NCBI GenBank assembly: GCA_963712175.1
Contig: CAVQGZ010000004.1
Coordinates: 744,001-808,000 of the forward strand
Origin: CAVQGZ01 sp963712175
GTDB lineage: Bacteria; Actinomycetota; Actinomycetes; Jiangellales; Jiangellaceae
DNA length: 64,000 nucleotides
Reading direction: 5' to 3'
Made by a program: the position numbers and the translations under genes. Of this stretch, positions 1-8,567 are shown one piece after another (the first letter of the stretch is position 1; every line of letters starts with the position of its first letter). The notes beneath the pieces were generated by a model. It was not told the origin of the DNA. It was given only the letters and a program-made list of their open reading frames with translations, and did no database searches.

Positions 1-10
1 GCATGAAAGG

Positions 11-601
11 ATGCCTTGCGTGCCAGAGGTGAGTGCCGCCGTGTCAGCGCTGCGCAAGGACGTCCGCAAGACGGGCTACTACCCCGACCTCGTTCTCGAC
101 TGCCTGAGCACGGCCCTGAGCGAGGAGACGGTGCGTGCCCACCTGGTGCACCACGAGGCGCACTTCGACGGCGACGAGCTGCGGCGTCACGTCACGGTGC
201 TCGTGCTCACGGCCTCCCGGCTGGTGATCGGGCACACCGACGAGTATCCGGCCGACGAGGCCCATCCCTCGCCGTACGCGCTCTCGAGCACCGAGGCGGT
301 CCCGCTGAGTCGGGTGACCAGCGTGGTCGTGACCCGCACGGTCGGGATGCCGTCGGCCTACGAGTCCGGTGACCCGGCCCAAGAGGTGCTGGTCTCGATC
401 GGCTGGGGCGCGATGTCGCGGGTCGAGATGGAGCTGGCGACCTGCGGCGACCCGCAGTGCGACGCCGACCACGGATACTCCGGCACCATCACCGCCGACG
501 ACTACGCGCTGCGCATGAGCCAGGCCGGGGACGGACCAGGCGGTCCGGACCAGGCCCTGGCATTCGCCGCGGCGCTGTCGGCGGCCACGGCCGATCGGTG
601 A
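11..601 (+). CDS. DUF5998 family protein
   Basis: Protein of up to 196 residues that I recognise as the actinobacterial DUF5998 family, whose function is unknown. It is soluble with no signal peptide or membrane segment. The conserved core runs from GYYPDLVLD (about residue 22) through AHLVHHEAHFD and HVTVLVLTASRLV to a C-terminal part with a Cys pair near CGDPQCDAD. The start is uncertain: ATG at 11 has GAAAGG directly abutting it, too close for a normal ribosome site, and the same GAAAGG would be well spaced for GTG at 20; GTG at 29 and 41 are further options. Its stop overlaps the GTG of the phosphodiesterase gene by 4 bases, so the two are probably co-translated. Confidence 0.8.
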   Translation: MPCVPEVSAAVSALRKDVRKTGYYPDLVLDCLSTALSEETVRAHLVHHEAHFDGDELRRHVTVLVLTASRLVIGHTDEYPADEAHPSPYALSSTEAVPLSRVTSVVVTRTVGMPSAYESGDPAQEVLVSIGWGAMSRVEMELATCGDPQCDADHGYSGTITADDYALRMSQAGDGPGGPDQALAFAAALSAATADR

Positions 602-1716
602 TCCCGCCAGTCACCCCGGCCTACGGCGATGGCTCGCTGGTGGACCTGCTGCCCTCGGTGCTCGCGGCCCTCGGGGTCGATGCCGAGACCGACGTCGTGG
701 GCCTGCCGGCCGCGCACGGCTACTGCGTGCTGCTGATCGACGGACTGGGCTGGCTGCAGCTGCGGGACAACGCCTCTGCTGCACCCTTCCTGTCGTCGCT
801 GGCCGGGGGGTCGATCACCAGCCCCCTGCCGTCCACGACGGCGGCCAGCATCACCAGCCTGGGCACGGGCTTGCCGCCGGGGCGCCACGGCCTCGTCGGC
901 TACACCTCCCGCCTGCCGGGTACGACCACCCTGCTCAATGCCCTGGAGTGGGACTCGGCCGTCGACCCGGCCAGCTACCAGCCGTACCCCGACATGTTCT
1001 CGCGGGCCGCCGCCGAGGGTGTGGTTCCCACCGTGGTCAGCAAGCGACGCTTCGCCCGGTCAGGGTTGACGCGAGTCGCCCTGTCCGGCGGTGCGTACCG
1101 CGGCGCCGACACGGTCGGTGAGCGCGTCGCGGCCGTCGAGCAGGCCTTCGACGAGGCGGCTGGCGCCCCGGCGCTCGTGTACGCCTACGACAGCGACCTC
1201 GACAGCACGGGCCACCGGTTCGGACCATCCTCTCTGCACTGGCGCCACCAGCTTCGGGCCGTCGACGAGCTCGCCCAGCACGTCTTCGACGCACTCCCGC
1301 CGGGCTGTGCCCTGCTGGTGACCGGCGACCACGGGATGGTCGACGTCACAACCGCTGACCACATCGACATCGACGCGGCTGTCGAGCTCGGCGACGGCGT
1401 CGTCCTGATCGGTGGCGAGCCACGCTTTCGGCACGTGTACACGGCTCCGGGGGCTGCGACTGCTGTGGCGGCCCGCTGGCAGGCCCACCTCGGGGACCGG
1501 GCGATCGTGCTCACTCGTGAGCAGGCGCAGTCTCGGGGCTGGTTCGGTCCTGTCGACGAGCGCGTCCGCGACCGGATCGGCGACGTCGTGGTGGCTGCCC
1601 TCGACTCCTATGTCTGCCTGGTACCGAGCGTGTGGCCGCGCGAGGCGCGCATGAAGGGCCACCACGGCTCGGTGACCGCCGCGGAGATGCTCGTGCCCTG
1701 CCTCGTCGCCCACTGA
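598..1716 (+). CDS. alkaline phosphatase family protein (type I phosphodiesterase / nucleotide pyrophosphatase)
   Basis: Predicted metal-dependent phosphodiesterase of the alkaline phosphatase superfamily, 372 residues. The motifs expected for two-zinc catalysis are visible in order: LLIDGLGW (first metal Asp), PSTTAASITSLGTG (nucleophile Thr), YDSDLDSTGHRFG (Asp and His ligands), VTGDHGMVDV (Asp-His) and a late HHGS (last His). No signal peptide is seen, so it should be cytoplasmic; its substrate is unknown. An open frame extends upstream, but GTG at 598 overlaps the preceding stop in a GTGA arrangement and the family homology begins just after it, so I place the start there. This protein usually sits beside DUF5998 in actinobacteria. 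Confidence 0.85.
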   Translation: MIPPVTPAYGDGSLVDLLPSVLAALGVDAETDVVGLPAAHGYCVLLIDGLGWLQLRDNASAAPFLSSLAGGSITSPLPSTTAASITSLGTGLPPGRHGLVGYTSRLPGTTTLLNALEWDSAVDPASYQPYPDMFSRAAAEGVVPTVVSKRRFARSGLTRVALSGGAYRGADTVGERVAAVEQAFDEAAGAPALVYAYDSDLDSTGHRFGPSSLHWRHQLRAVDELAQHVFDALPPGCALLVTGDHGMVDVTTADHIDIDAAVELGDGVVLIGGEPRFRHVYTAPGAATAVAARWQAHLGDRAIVLTREQAQSRGWFGPVDERVRDRIGDVVVAALDSYVCLVPSVWPREARMKGHHGSVTAAEMLVPCLVAH

Positions 1717-1741
1717 GACCCCCGGGAGTCGGGTCGGTGTA

Positions 1742-1835
1742 CGCGAATGCACACATTGGCGGCTGCAACGGGCTGCCTGCGGTCACGAACGCCCAGGTCA
1801 GCGGATGTCCGAATCATCGAATGTGTGCGTTCGCG
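1742..1835. repeat. 94-bp palindromic element, copy 1
   Basis: Intergenic inverted repeat between the phosphodiesterase and thymidine kinase genes. The outer arms are 1742-1757 (CGCGAATGCACACATT) and 1820-1835 (AATGTGTGCGTTCGCG), 16 bp with one G-T pair, enclosing 62 bp. A second element of the same size and design lies at 57233-57325. If transcribed, it would form a long hairpin in the thymidine kinase leader. It encodes no protein. Confidence 0.75.
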
Positions 1836-1918
1836 CACACCCGACCCCCACGGGCAGCCACCGTCTACCGTTGCGGCGAAGCCGTGCCGACGTGCCACCG
1901 AGGGGACAGGCGCAAGTC

Positions 1919-2569
1919 ATGAGTGAGCTGGTGTTCTTCACCGGGACGATGGACTGTGGCAAGTCCACGCTCGCTCTGCAGATGGACTACAACCACCGCC
2001 GACGTGGGCTGCGCGGCCTGCTGCTCACCCGCAACGACCGAGCCGGCGAGGGTCGGCTGTCGAGTCGGCTCGGCCTGGAGGTCGACGCCGTCGAGGTCGG
2101 CGACGGCACGGACCTCTGGCGTCTGGTCGTCGATCGGCTCTCGTCAGGGGAGCGGCTCGACTACGTCATCGCCGACGAGGCCCAGTTCTTGTCTGCCGCC
2201 CAGGTCGAGGACCTCGGCCGCATCGTCGACGAGCTCTCGATGGACGTCTACGCCTTCGGGATCCTGACCGACTTTCGAACGGCCTTGTTCCCGGGGTCGA
2301 CGCGCCTCGTGGAGCTGGCCGACAGGCTCCGCCCGCTGCAGGTCGAGGCGTTGTGCTGGTGCGGGGCTCGCGCCACGCACAACGCGCGGACGGTGGACGG
2401 TGCCATGGTCGTCGAGGGTGAGCAGGTCGTCGTGGGCGACGTCCTCACCACGGCCGATGTCGCCTACGAGGTGCTCTGTCGGCGCCACCACCGCCAGCGC
2501 CTCACGGCGAAGGCCGCCCAGGCCGCCGCACTCTCACCCGAGGTGCTGCCGTTCGGCGACCGGGGGTGA
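1919..2569 (+). CDS. tdk: thymidine kinase (type II)
   Basis: Salvage enzyme that phosphorylates thymidine with ATP; 216 residues, normal for the bacterial tetrameric type II family. Visible motifs are the P-loop TGTMDCGKST near the N terminus, the DEAQF Walker B-like motif around residue 85, and zinc-ligand cysteines in CWCGARA and later VLCRRHH. The open frame extends 38 codons upstream but into the palindromic element; ATG at 1919 has AGGGGACAGG about 8 nt upstream and begins exactly at the family N terminus, so I choose it. It is followed convergently by sepH 20 bp away. Confidence 0.9.
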   Translation: MSELVFFTGTMDCGKSTLALQMDYNHRRRGLRGLLLTRNDRAGEGRLSSRLGLEVDAVEVGDGTDLWRLVVDRLSSGERLDYVIADEAQFLSAAQVEDLGRIVDELSMDVYAFGILTDFRTALFPGSTRLVELADRLRPLQVEALCWCGARATHNARTVDGAMVVEGEQVVVGDVLTTADVAYEVLCRRHHRQRLTAKAAQAAALSPEVLPFGDRG

Positions 2570-2589
2570 ACCCCGTCCGGGCTCAGGGG

Positions 2590-3519
2590 TCAGGTGCGCC
2601 GACCGAACATGATCTCGTCCCACGAGGGCACCGCCGGGCGCGGATGACCTGCCGCGTCGCGAGCGGGGCGCGATGGCGGCGGCGCGGCCGGAGCCTGGTC
2701 AGCCTCGACCCCCAGGCCGGCCAGGGGTAGCGGGGCCTCGTGACTGACCGGCGTCGCCCGCCGCTGGCGGCGGGCCGGGTGCGCGGGACCGGGGCTTCTC
2801 GGCGGAGCGTCGTCCCGCCCGAGCGGGGGGATCGGGCCGGTTGGGGTGTCGTCCTCCTCCACGGTCGTCGCCTCGGACTCGGTGTCGTGACGCGTGTCCG
2901 GGACGACGGCCAGGCGGGGGCCAGTGGCGGGTTCGTGCGAGGGAGCCCGGCTCGGCTGCAGCCCGGCGAGCGCCAGCGCGTCGTCGTCCATGGGGGTGGC
3001 CGACCCGGCGGAGGCGTCGAGCACCCAGAGCGCCGTGTGCTCCTCGTGCTCGTCGACCCAGCGGCAGGCCACGATCCAGCGGTCGTCGTCGCGCCGCCAG
3101 GCGTCCCAGCTGATCGTGTCGGCGAGGTCGCGCGCCTTCAGCGCTGCGGTCACCACGTCGTCCAGAGTCCCCAGCTCGAGCATGCTCTCGTTGCGCAGCA
3201 GCACCGTGCGGGCGCGGCGTGCCATGTGGGCCCGCTCGTCGAGAACCGGGGCCGCGAAGCGCAGAACGCGCTCCAGGGGGACGCCGGCGTGCTCGGCGAC
3301 CTCCTCAGCCGTCGCCCCGGCGCGGACGCGGGACTGGATGTCGCGCGGGCTCAGTGGCGTGGCCATGGCGATCGCCATCTGCCCCTCCCGAACCGTCTCG
3401 CCGCGCATCGACGCTCGGAGCCGCTCGTCGACGGCCACGCTGAACTGCTCGCCGGACTCGTCGGCCAGCAGAATCCTGGCGCCGTCCTCGGACACCGTGA
3501 CGATGTGCAGGTCTCGCAT
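2590..3519 (-). CDS. sepH: SepH, septation/FtsZ regulator (DUF3071)
   Basis: Actinobacterial cell-division protein, 309 residues. In Streptomyces and mycobacteria SepH stimulates FtsZ assembly through a conserved N-terminal DUF3071 domain with a helix-turn-helix. Here the N terminus MRDLHIVTVSEDG, the ATPLSPRDIQSRVRAG segment and the helix-turn-helix-like AEEVAEHAGVPLERV are clear, with a conserved WDAWRRDDDRW segment. The second half is Pro/Ala-rich and disordered and ends in the typical short conserved tail SWDEIMFGRR. The frame is open 26 codons further upstream, but ATG at 3519 has AGGTGG 8 nt upstream and matches the family start. Confidence 0.88.
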   Translation of the reverse strand: MRDLHIVTVSEDGARILLADESGEQFSVAVDERLRASMRGETVREGQMAIAMATPLSPRDIQSRVRAGATAEEVAEHAGVPLERVLRFAAPVLDERAHMARRARTVLLRNESMLELGTLDDVVTAALKARDLADTISWDAWRRDDDRWIVACRWVDEHEEHTALWVLDASAGSATPMDDDALALAGLQPSRAPSHEPATGPRLAVVPDTRHDTESEATTVEEDDTPTGPIPPLGRDDAPPRSPGPAHPARRQRRATPVSHEAPLPLAGLGVEADQAPAAPPPSRPARDAAGHPRPAVPSWDEIMFGRRT

Positions 3520-3742
3520 CGCAGAACCACCTCTCATGCCGGCGGATCCTCCGGCTGTGACGACGTCCATGGTCCCCCGGGACACGGCGGTCACCAAGGC
3601 GCCACGCAGCGAGCGCGCGACGGAATCCGCGCGGATGCGCCCGATGGCCTGCTGTCACCGAGGTGCCGGCTTCGCCTAGCCTGTGAGGATCGCCTTGTCC
3701 GTCCCTCGTGGGCGGAGGCCTGACCCAGGAGGGGATCTACCC

Positions 3743-4832
3743 GTGAGTCCCAGGATCGACGTGAGCCCCTACGACGCCGTGCTGCTGGTGTCCTTCGGCG
3801 GTCCTGAGGCGCCCGAAGAGGTCATGCCGTTCCTGCAGCGCGTGACCCGAGGCCGGGGTGTTCCGCCGGAGCGGCTTGCCGAGGTCGCCGAGCACTACCT
3901 GCACTTCGGGGGCCGCAGTCCCATCAACGACCAGAACCGGGCCCTGCTGGCCGCGATCAGCGACGACCTCGCAGCCCGCGGTATCGAGGCGAGGCTGTAC
4001 TGGGGCAACCGCAACTCCGACCCGTTCCTGGCCGACACGCTGGCGCAGATGCGCGACGACGGCATCACCCGGGCCGCCGCGTTCGTGACCAGCGCCTACT
4101 CCTCCTACTCGGGTTGTCGGCAGTACCGGGAGAACCTGGCGGAGGCGGTCGCCCAGGTCTGACGGGGCCCCGGTGCTGGACAAGCTTCGCCACTACTTCG
4201 ACCACCCAGGATTCGTCACGGCCAACGCCGATGCGCTGAGGGCGGCCTGGGAGCAGGTTCCGACCGGCCTGCGCGACAGCGCTCGTGTGGCGTTCGTGAC
4301 GCACTCGATTCCCGACGCGATGGCCGACACGGCCGGTCCGCAGGGCGGTGCCTACGAGGCACAGCACCGAGCCGCGGCGGACGCCATCGTCGCGCATCTG
4401 CGTGCGGACGGGGTGGACGTGGGCGCGTGGGACCTCGTCTACTGCTCTCGCAGCGGGTCACCGCGGGTCCCGTGGCTGGAGCCGGACGTCAACGACCACC
4501 TGCGTCAGCAGGCAGCCGAGGGTGCCCGAGCCGTCGTGCTCGCCCCGATCGGCTTCGTCAGCGACCACATGGAGGTCGTCTTCGACCTTGACACCGAGGC
4601 GCGGGAGACGGCCGAGGAGATCGGCCTGCTGATGGTCCGGGCCGCGACCGCCGGCGTCCACCCAGCCTTCGTGGCGAGCGTGGGAGACCTGCTGGTCGAG
4701 CGGGCAGGCATCGAGCGCGGTGAGGCGATCCAGCGACCGGCGCTGTCGAGCCTCGGCCCGTCGCACGACCGGTGCCCGACGGGGTGCTGCCCCAACCCGC
4801 GCGGCGACAAGCCGGCGCTCTGCGGCGCGTGA
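3743..4832 (+). pseudogene. hemH: ferrochelatase (coproporphyrin ferrochelatase), single frameshift
   Basis: Inserts iron into the porphyrin ring. In actinobacteria this is coproporphyrin ferrochelatase (CpfC) working before HemQ, which is encoded at 30507. The start is GTG 3743, with AGGAGGGGA about 7 nt upstream. The first frame runs VSPYDAVLLVSFGGPE to ENLAEAVAQV and stops at TGA 4160-4162. The rest of the enzyme continues in the +1 frame from VLDKLRHYFDHPGFV, through THSIPDAMAD, YCSRSGSP and DHMEVVFDLD, to a Cys-rich tail (CPTGCCPNPRGDK) that may bind an Fe-S cluster as in other actinobacterial enzymes. Removing one base, for example T4160, gives a continuous AVAQVDGAPVLDKL. Nothing else is damaged, so a sequencing indel is the simplest reading. 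The stop overlaps the next start. Confidence 0.85.
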
Positions 4833-5656
4833 GCTCCGACCCCGGCACGTCGGAGCACCCCGACCCGATGGAGCTGCTGGCCCTCGCCGCCGACATCGCT
4901 CGCCAGGCCGGGCTGACCGCCGTGCGCTACCGCTCGTCCGGAGACGTGGCGGTGGCGTCGACGAAGTCCAGCCCCACCGATGTCGTGACCGCAGCCGACG
5001 CTGCCGTGGAGGCCCAGATCAGGGCATCCGTGGCCGCGCACCGACCGAGGGACGCGGTCGTCGGTGAGGAAGCCGGCGAGGTCGTCGGCACGTCCGACCT
5101 GCGGTGGGTGGTCGACCCCATCGATGGGACGGTCAACTACTTGTACGGGATCCCGCGCTACGCGGTGTCCATCGCCGTCGAGGACGAGGCAGGCGGGCTG
5201 GTCGGAGTCGTCCACGCACCGGAGTCGGGGGAGACGTGGACGGCCGCGCGCGGCCGGGGAGCGTGGCTGGACGATGAGCCGATCCGCCCGACACCATGCG
5301 CCTCGTTGGCGCAGGCCCTGGTCGCGACGGGGTTCGGATACCGGGAGCAGCGCCGACGCAGCCAGGCCGAGGTCGTGGCACAGGTGCTGCCCAGGGTGCG
5401 CGACATCCGGCGTGCCGGGTCGGCTGCGATCGACCTGTGCGACGTGGCGTGCGGGCGGCTGGACGGCTACTACGAGCAGGGGCTGCAGCCGTGGGACCTC
5501 GCGGCGGGGCGTCTCGTGGTGACGGAGGCGGGCGGGCGGGTCAGCGGGCTCGGCGGACGAGAGCCGGGCGAGGCCATGGTGGTGGCCGCCGGTCCCGCGC
5601 TGCACGAGCCGTTGACGGCCCTGCTGGCGAGTCTGGACGCCGACCGGCCGTCCTGA
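4829..5656 (+). CDS. inositol monophosphatase family protein
   Basis: Mg2+-dependent sugar/inositol phosphate phosphatase, 275 residues. Key motifs are VGEEAGE (metal Glu), DPIDGTVNY (the family signature, metal Asp residues) and the C-terminal QPWDLAAGRLVVTEAGG (metal Asp). Substrate could be inositol-1-phosphate, histidinol phosphate or another phospho-sugar; sequence alone does not decide. GTG at 4829 overlaps the ferrochelatase stop by 4 bases, implying co-translation; an internal ATG at 4868 is a possible alternative start just before the conserved helix. Confidence 0.85.
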   Translation: MSSDPGTSEHPDPMELLALAADIARQAGLTAVRYRSSGDVAVASTKSSPTDVVTAADAAVEAQIRASVAAHRPRDAVVGEEAGEVVGTSDLRWVVDPIDGTVNYLYGIPRYAVSIAVEDEAGGLVGVVHAPESGETWTAARGRGAWLDDEPIRPTPCASLAQALVATGFGYREQRRRSQAEVVAQVLPRVRDIRRAGSAAIDLCDVACGRLDGYYEQGLQPWDLAAGRLVVTEAGGRVSGLGGREPGEAMVVAAGPALHEPLTALLASLDADRPS

Positions 5657-5844
5657 CCGGCGACGTCGAGCCCCGCATGCGATCGCGACAAGACCTATGC
5701 AGCCCCCCTGCCGCGCGCGCGGACCGGCTAGGGCAGAATCCGCGCCGCCGACCCGGGCATAACTGAGCCGGGCGGAACGTTCCATGGGTCCTGCCGCGTT
5801 CCGCAGGGGACACGCGACAGGCAGAGACGAAGGATTGACGCCAC

Positions 5845-6147
5845 ATGGCAACCGACTACGACGCGCCACGCAAGGTCGACGACGACCTCGAGGCCGATTC
5901 CATCGAGGAGCTCAAGGCGTCCCGTCGCGGTGACACCAAGTCGGGCATCGTGGACGTGGACGAGACCGAGCTCGCCGAGAACCTGGAGCTCCCGGGCGCC
6001 GACCTCTCCAACGAGGAGCTCGCTGTTCAGGTGCTTCCCAAGCAGGAGGACGAGTTCACCTGCTCCGAGTGCTTCCTCGTCCACCACCGCAGCCAGCTGG
6101 CGGGGCAGCGCAACGGCAAGCTGATCTGCCGGGACTGCGCGAGCTAG
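5845..6147 (+). CDS. DUF4193 zinc-ribbon protein
   Basis: Small acidic protein of 100 residues, a family nearly universal in actinobacteria (DUF4193) and of unknown function. The N-terminal two thirds is acidic and probably extended; the last 35 residues hold two CxxC pairs (CSEC and CRDC) that should form a zinc ribbon. ATG at 5845 has GAAGGA about 10 nt upstream. The 188 bp before it contains no gene. It ends 4 bp from the convergent DUF3093 gene. Confidence 0.85.
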   Translation: MATDYDAPRKVDDDLEADSIEELKASRRGDTKSGIVDVDETELAENLELPGADLSNEELAVQVLPKQEDEFTCSECFLVHHRSQLAGQRNGKLICRDCAS

Positions 6148-6151
6148 GCGG

Positions 6152-6614
6152 CTACTCGCCGGAGCGCGACACGTCGCGCACGGCCACGAGCGCGGCCGCC
6201 AGTGCCTGGGGCTCGCGGGTCGACACCAGCCAGTAGGGCACCGGGTCGGCCGGGTCGTCGACCTGCACCCGCACGCTGGTTCGCACGTAGCCACGCAGCA
6301 TGAAGAACGCGTGAGGGTCGGCGCCTCGACCTCGGGCGAGCGCCGTCTGCTCCGCGTCGAGCGCCTCGACGTCTCCGATGGCCCAGGTGGGCAGCTGCGC
6401 CGAACCGGCGGTCAAGCCGCGCTCGTCGGCTGCGACGACAAGCGAGCTCTGCGACGAGCAGCCATGCCCCGCCCGCGAGCGCGGCCACGGTGGCTGCCGC
6501 AGCGGCCACCCACCCGCCGAGCGCCACGTCGTAGGCGAGGAACAGCATGAGCACCCCGACCGCGGCCAGAACCCACCACGTCACGGGTACCCGAAGCCTC
6601 TCGTGATGGGCCAC
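6152..6614 (-). pseudogene. DUF3093 membrane protein, single frameshift
   Basis: Actinobacterial DUF3093 family protein, function unknown, with two membrane helices followed by a soluble domain. The N-terminal part, from GTG at 6614, reads VAHHERLRVPVTWWVL with two hydrophobic segments and ends about WLLVA. The remaining part is in another frame and reads SSLVVAADERG and continues to the conserved PYWLVSTREPQALAAAL near the C terminus. The frame change lies between about 6440 and 6462 and equals one extra base. Both halves are well conserved, so this is either a recent frameshift or a sequence error. It is divergent from the thioesterase gene. Confidence 0.7.
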
Positions 6615-6656
6615 AGGCCAAGCCTGCCCTATCGGAGGCAAGGCGTCGGCGCTGGG

Positions 6657-6662
6657 TAGGGT
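6657..6662 (+). promoter_or_regulatory. -10 box of a leaderless promoter for the thioesterase gene
   Basis: TAGGGT ends 7 nt before GTG 6670, which would place the transcript start at or next to the start codon. No Shine-Dalgarno sequence lies between. Confidence 0.5.
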
Positions 6663-6669
6663 CGCTGCC

Positions 6670-7266
6670 GTGACGACGAATGGTTCGGCGCAGCCCGGGG
6701 CCATGGCCCCGCCACCGGGCTGCACCATGCCTGAGCGTCCGGCCGAGGCACCGGCACCGGGCTCGGCGCTGAGCAGCCACTTCCAGTCCTGCATGGGTTG
6801 TGGCCATGACCACCCCACGGGCCTGCGCATGACCGTCACCGCCGGTGAGGGCCTGACTGTGCACGGCCACTTCGCCGTCACCGACCACCACCAGGGCGCA
6901 CCTGGCCTGGCACACGGCGGACTTGTCGCACTCGCCATGGACGAGGTGCTGGGCGGGCTCGGGTGGCTGCTGCGCACCCCTATGGTCACGGGACGCCTGC
7001 AGGTCGAGTACGTGCGTCCGGTACCGGTGGGCACGGACCTCGCGCTGCACGCCCAGGTGGACGGTGTGTCCGGACGACGCATCTTCTGCCAGGCTCGTGC
7101 CCACGCCGTCGACCTTGAGGGTGACCTTCTCGCTCGGGCGTTCGCCGTGTTCGTGGCGGTGCCCATCGATCACTTCCGCACCCACGGGCGCGCCGAGGTC
7201 GTCGACGCCGCCGTCGACGCGGCAGGAGCGGACCCTCGGGCGACGCCCTGGGCGGTGAACCCGTGA
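6670..7266 (+). CDS. PaaI-family hotdog thioesterase
   Basis: Predicted acyl-CoA thioesterase of the hotdog fold, 198 residues. The first 35 residues are Pro/Ala-rich and probably disordered. The hotdog domain begins near SHFQSCMGCGHDHPTGLRM, and the catalytic helix region APGLAHGGLVALAMDEVLG is clear. The CMGCG cysteines are typical of this actinobacterial subgroup. The natural thioester substrate is unknown. Its TGA overlaps the dUTPase GTG by 4 bases. Confidence 0.8.
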   Translation: MTTNGSAQPGAMAPPPGCTMPERPAEAPAPGSALSSHFQSCMGCGHDHPTGLRMTVTAGEGLTVHGHFAVTDHHQGAPGLAHGGLVALAMDEVLGGLGWLLRTPMVTGRLQVEYVRPVPVGTDLALHAQVDGVSGRRIFCQARAHAVDLEGDLLARAFAVFVAVPIDHFRTHGRAEVVDAAVDAAGADPRATPWAVNP

Positions 7267-7793
7267 CGGGATCTGCACCGGGGGACACGGTGGAGGTCCT
7301 CCTCCGACGCATCGACCCCGAGGTTCCGCTGCCGCGCTACGCGCACCCCGGGGACGCCGGTGCCGACCTGGTGACGACCGAGGACGTCCACCTCGAGCCC
7401 GGTGAGCGAGGCATCGTCGGGACGGGGCTGGCCATCGCGCTGCCCCACGGCTACGCGGCCTTCGTCCACCCGCGTTCCGGACTGGCTTCCCGGCTCGGCG
7501 TCGGCATCGTCAACGCACCGGGGACCGTCGATGCCGGGTACCGCGGGGAGATACGTGTCGTGCTCGTCAACCACGACCGACGCCACCCGGTCGACCTGCG
7601 TCGCGGGGACCGGGTCGCACAGCTGGTCATCCAGCGGGTGGAGCGGGCGCGCTTCGTCGTGGTGGACACTCTCCCCGGGTCCGATCGCGGCTCGGGAGGG
7701 TACGGCTCGACCGGGACCGCAAGCCTGCAGGACGACCCACGACCAGACGTTGCTGCATCAGGGAGGCCAGACGATGTTCCGCCGACGAGCTAG
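7263..7793 (+). CDS. dut: dUTP diphosphatase
   Basis: Hydrolyses dUTP to dUMP and pyrophosphate, keeping uracil out of DNA and feeding thymidylate synthesis. It is 176 residues long with all five trimeric dUTPase motifs: HPGDAGADL (I), HPRSGLASR (II), NAPGTVDAGYRGEI (III), RGDRVAQLVI (IV) and the flexible C-terminal RGSGGYGSTG (V). About 25 residues follow motif V, longer than usual and Asp/Pro-rich. GTG at 7263 overlaps the thioesterase stop, and the gene runs 20 bp into the DUF3710 gene, so the three form one transcription unit. Confidence 0.95.
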   Translation: MTGSAPGDTVEVLLRRIDPEVPLPRYAHPGDAGADLVTTEDVHLEPGERGIVGTGLAIALPHGYAAFVHPRSGLASRLGVGIVNAPGTVDAGYRGEIRVVLVNHDRRHPVDLRRGDRVAQLVIQRVERARFVVVDTLPGSDRGSGGYGSTGTASLQDDPRPDVAASGRPDDVPPTS

Positions 7794-8511
7794 GGGCTCC
7801 GACGCCGACGACCAGCCGAGCACGCCAGACCAGCCGACCGACGCACCGGCGCAGGCAGCCGATGCAGTCGAGGGGGACGGGTCGGACCGGCCGGTCAAGC
7901 CGGAGCGCCCGCACGGGCCCTGGGACGTGAGCGAGCTCGACTCCACCAACCCGCGACACACGCTCGCGCGCCTCGACCTCGGTGGGCTGCGCGTACGTCC
8001 TGCGGCAGGCATGAAGGTGCAGATGCAGGTGGACCAGACCAGCGGAAAGGCCACCAGCGTCCTGCTGGTCGGCGACCAGGGAGCGGTTCAGCTCATGGCG
8101 ATCGCGGCCGCGAAGAGCAAGCCGCTGTGGCCGCAGACGAAGCGAGCCCTGCAGTCCGACGCCGACCGCAAGGGCGGCTCGGCCCAGGACGGCAAGGGTC
8201 CGTGGGGCCCGGTGCTGCGCATGGCACTGCCTGCGACGGGCCCGGACGGCAAGCAGGGCGTCCAACCGTCCGTCGTGCTCGGCATCGACGGTCCACGGTG
8301 GATGCTGCGGGCCACGATGATCGGCAAGGCAGCGGTCGACCAGGCTCAGATGAACCAGATGATGGGCATCGTCCAGGACACGGTCGTGGTGCGCGGCGAC
8401 GAGCCGATGGCACCCGGCGGGATCATCGAGCTGCGACCGCCCGCCCGCCCGGAGTCGGTCACCGGAGAGGACGAGCCCTCGCCGGCGGCGGACGAGAGCC
8501 CCACCGCCTGA
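7774..8511 (+). CDS. DUF3710 family protein
   Basis: 245-residue soluble protein of the actinobacterial DUF3710 family, commonly found directly after dut; function unknown. The first 50 residues are acidic and disordered; the domain begins at LARLDLGGLRVRP and includes GIDGPRWMLRATMIGKAAVD and VVVRGDEPMAPGG. The frame is open far upstream inside dut, but ATG at 7774 has GGGAGG 7 nt upstream and fits the family start MFRRR. It overlaps the end of dut by 20 bp. Confidence 0.85.
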   Translation: MFRRRARGSDADDQPSTPDQPTDAPAQAADAVEGDGSDRPVKPERPHGPWDVSELDSTNPRHTLARLDLGGLRVRPAAGMKVQMQVDQTSGKATSVLLVGDQGAVQLMAIAAAKSKPLWPQTKRALQSDADRKGGSAQDGKGPWGPVLRMALPATGPDGKQGVQPSVVLGIDGPRWMLRATMIGKAAVDQAQMNQMMGIVQDTVVVRGDEPMAPGGIIELRPPARPESVTGEDEPSPAADESPTA

Positions 8512-8554
8512 ATCGGCTCGGCGGCTGCTCGTCGCCCCTCTGACCGGGCCCGCC

Positions 8555-8560
8555 TACCCT
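8555..8560 (+). promoter_or_regulatory. -10 box of a leaderless promoter for the first DUF3159 gene
   Basis: TACCCT lies 7 nt before GTG 8568; no ribosome-binding sequence is present in between. Confidence 0.5.
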
Positions 8561-8567
8561 TGACGCT

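Noticed and set aside
4150..4165. Programmed +1 frameshift of the RF2 type in ferrochelatase
   Set aside because: The P-site codon GTC would have to re-pair with TCT, the upstream GGAGG is not at the proper distance, and other genes here have similar unexplained breaks.
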